Origin: Adiantum capillus-veneris
Taxonomy: Eukaryota > Streptophyta > Polypodiopsida > Polypodiales > Pteridaceae
Assembly (NCBI GenBank): GCA_014529385.2
Contig: CM043968.1
Span: 23,007,013-23,071,012 of the forward strand
Reading direction: 5' to 3'
Length of the DNA: 64,000 nucleotides
In this document: piece by piece, positions 63,731-64,000 of the stretch
Numbering within the stretch: the first letter of the stretch is position 1
Layout: every line of letters begins with the position of its first letter
Notes under the pieces: generated by a model
The model's input: only the letters and a program-made list of their open reading frames with translations
Database searches by the model: none
Told to the model about the DNA's origin: nothing
Position numbers and translations under genes: made by a program

Positions 63731-64000
63731 GAGTCAAGCTACTTCAGAACTACTGTCGGTAAAGACACGGGGAACGATGCAGTGACGCCTGCATACAAGA
63801 CACCTGTGGAGGTATTTCTTGATGAAAATGTCCCTGGTAATGCTGAGAAACCTGTTTCGGAAACAACAGAAGAAGAACAAAACTTTGAGGTAAAGGAGCA
63901 GAGTACGACTGGTGCTGAAGGGAAAACCCAGAATGAGGAAGACGATGTGTTGCTAGACACTGGCGTGCGGGTGACAAGATCAAAGACCCCGAGAAAACGA

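Larger units (their letters stand above)
61731..64000 (+). pseudogene. Spliced gene with coiled coil and RING-like zinc finger, probably broken; continues past the window
   Basis: Exon 1 (61731-61811) encodes MDSNLRKSPRNGARQVSPTK and seven more residues. Intron 61812-61923 (GTATGT to TTTCAG, phase 0). Exon 2 (61924-62728) encodes KISRFVHPKDVEVPLKAFCT, DVPISDWMKVFTCLP, NYLLGVKFARRYVYFVC and a helical end. Near 62640 the frame slips by one, so LDTIRMH meets a TGA while the next frame continues to LQQAH. Intron 62729-63274 is filled with ACCGGT repeats. Exon 3 (63275-63632) has a TGA at 63290, then a C-x2-C, C-x-H, H-x2-C, C-x4-C cluster (CNACGVKI, LPCSHAYHAFC, KCMLKDC) like a RING finger. Intron 63633-63731, phase 1, keeps the codon (G+AG). 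Exon 4 is acidic and open to the edge. RING fingers usually serve ubiquitin ligases; the rest is unknown to me. Confidence 0.6.

Overview
This window is plant nuclear DNA from a large, repeat-rich genome. The evidence is wall-to-wall LTR retrotransposons of plant Ty3/gypsy and Ty1/copia type, nested inside each other, GT-AG introns of 70-110 bp in two gene-like islands, and long GA/CT microsatellites. The species cannot be fixed from the sequence. I found no rRNA, tRNA, CRISPR array, bacterial operon or intact host gene. Nearly every coding stretch is a decayed copy. Family names below (Ty3-B, Gypsy-A, Tat, LARD-D, Copia-C) are mine.

Layout. 1-5938 is the 5' part of a minus-strand Ty3 element, Ty3-B copy 1 (integrase start, RNase H, RT, protease, gag, leader, tRNA-Met primer site, LTR). 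5939-6935 holds a minus-strand three-exon gene fragment. 8268-11080 is a large decayed coiled-coil reading frame on the minus strand. 12439-14336 together with 23948-31424 is one old minus-strand element, Gypsy-A, cut in two inside its integrase by a younger plus-strand Tat-lineage element at 14337-23947. That Tat copy has both LTRs and a 1152-codon pol. A second Gypsy-A copy lies on the plus strand at 31475-37150, head-to-head with the first. 37165-42741 is a non-autonomous LTR element (LARD-D) whose primer site resembles that of Tat. 42742-43800 has nested inverted repeats and a GA microsatellite. 43800-45980 is a decayed copia pol. 45983-50890 is the 5' half of Ty3-B copy 2 with its LTR, apparently lodged in the copia 3' LTR. 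51100-55943 is the 3' part of a third Gypsy-A copy, cut at 55944 by the LTR of a second Tat copy (55944-58725, minus). 58740-59270 is an orphan piece of the Gypsy-A 3' reading frame. 59600-61130 is microsatellite and tandem-repeat DNA. 61731-64000 is a spliced plus-strand gene or pseudogene with a RING-like zinc finger, running off the window.

How parts work together. In the Tat element, gag would form the particle, the aspartic protease would mature it, RT with two RNase H domains (one archaeal-type) would copy the RNA primed at 15904, and integrase would insert it. Two in-frame stops, an alanine in the RT catalytic motif and a deletion of the 5' LTR promoter make this copy inactive. LARD-D has no enzymes and could only have moved with help; its shared primer site points to a Tat-like helper.

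The most unusual observation is in Gypsy-A. After the integrase GPY/F-type domain, the same reading frame continues into a charged linker, a second retropepsin-like domain and a tail of repeated tryptophan motifs (WVPK/WISK). Two copies support the fusion and a third locus carries the tail. The same family has two consecutive HHCC zinc-binding segments before the integrase core.
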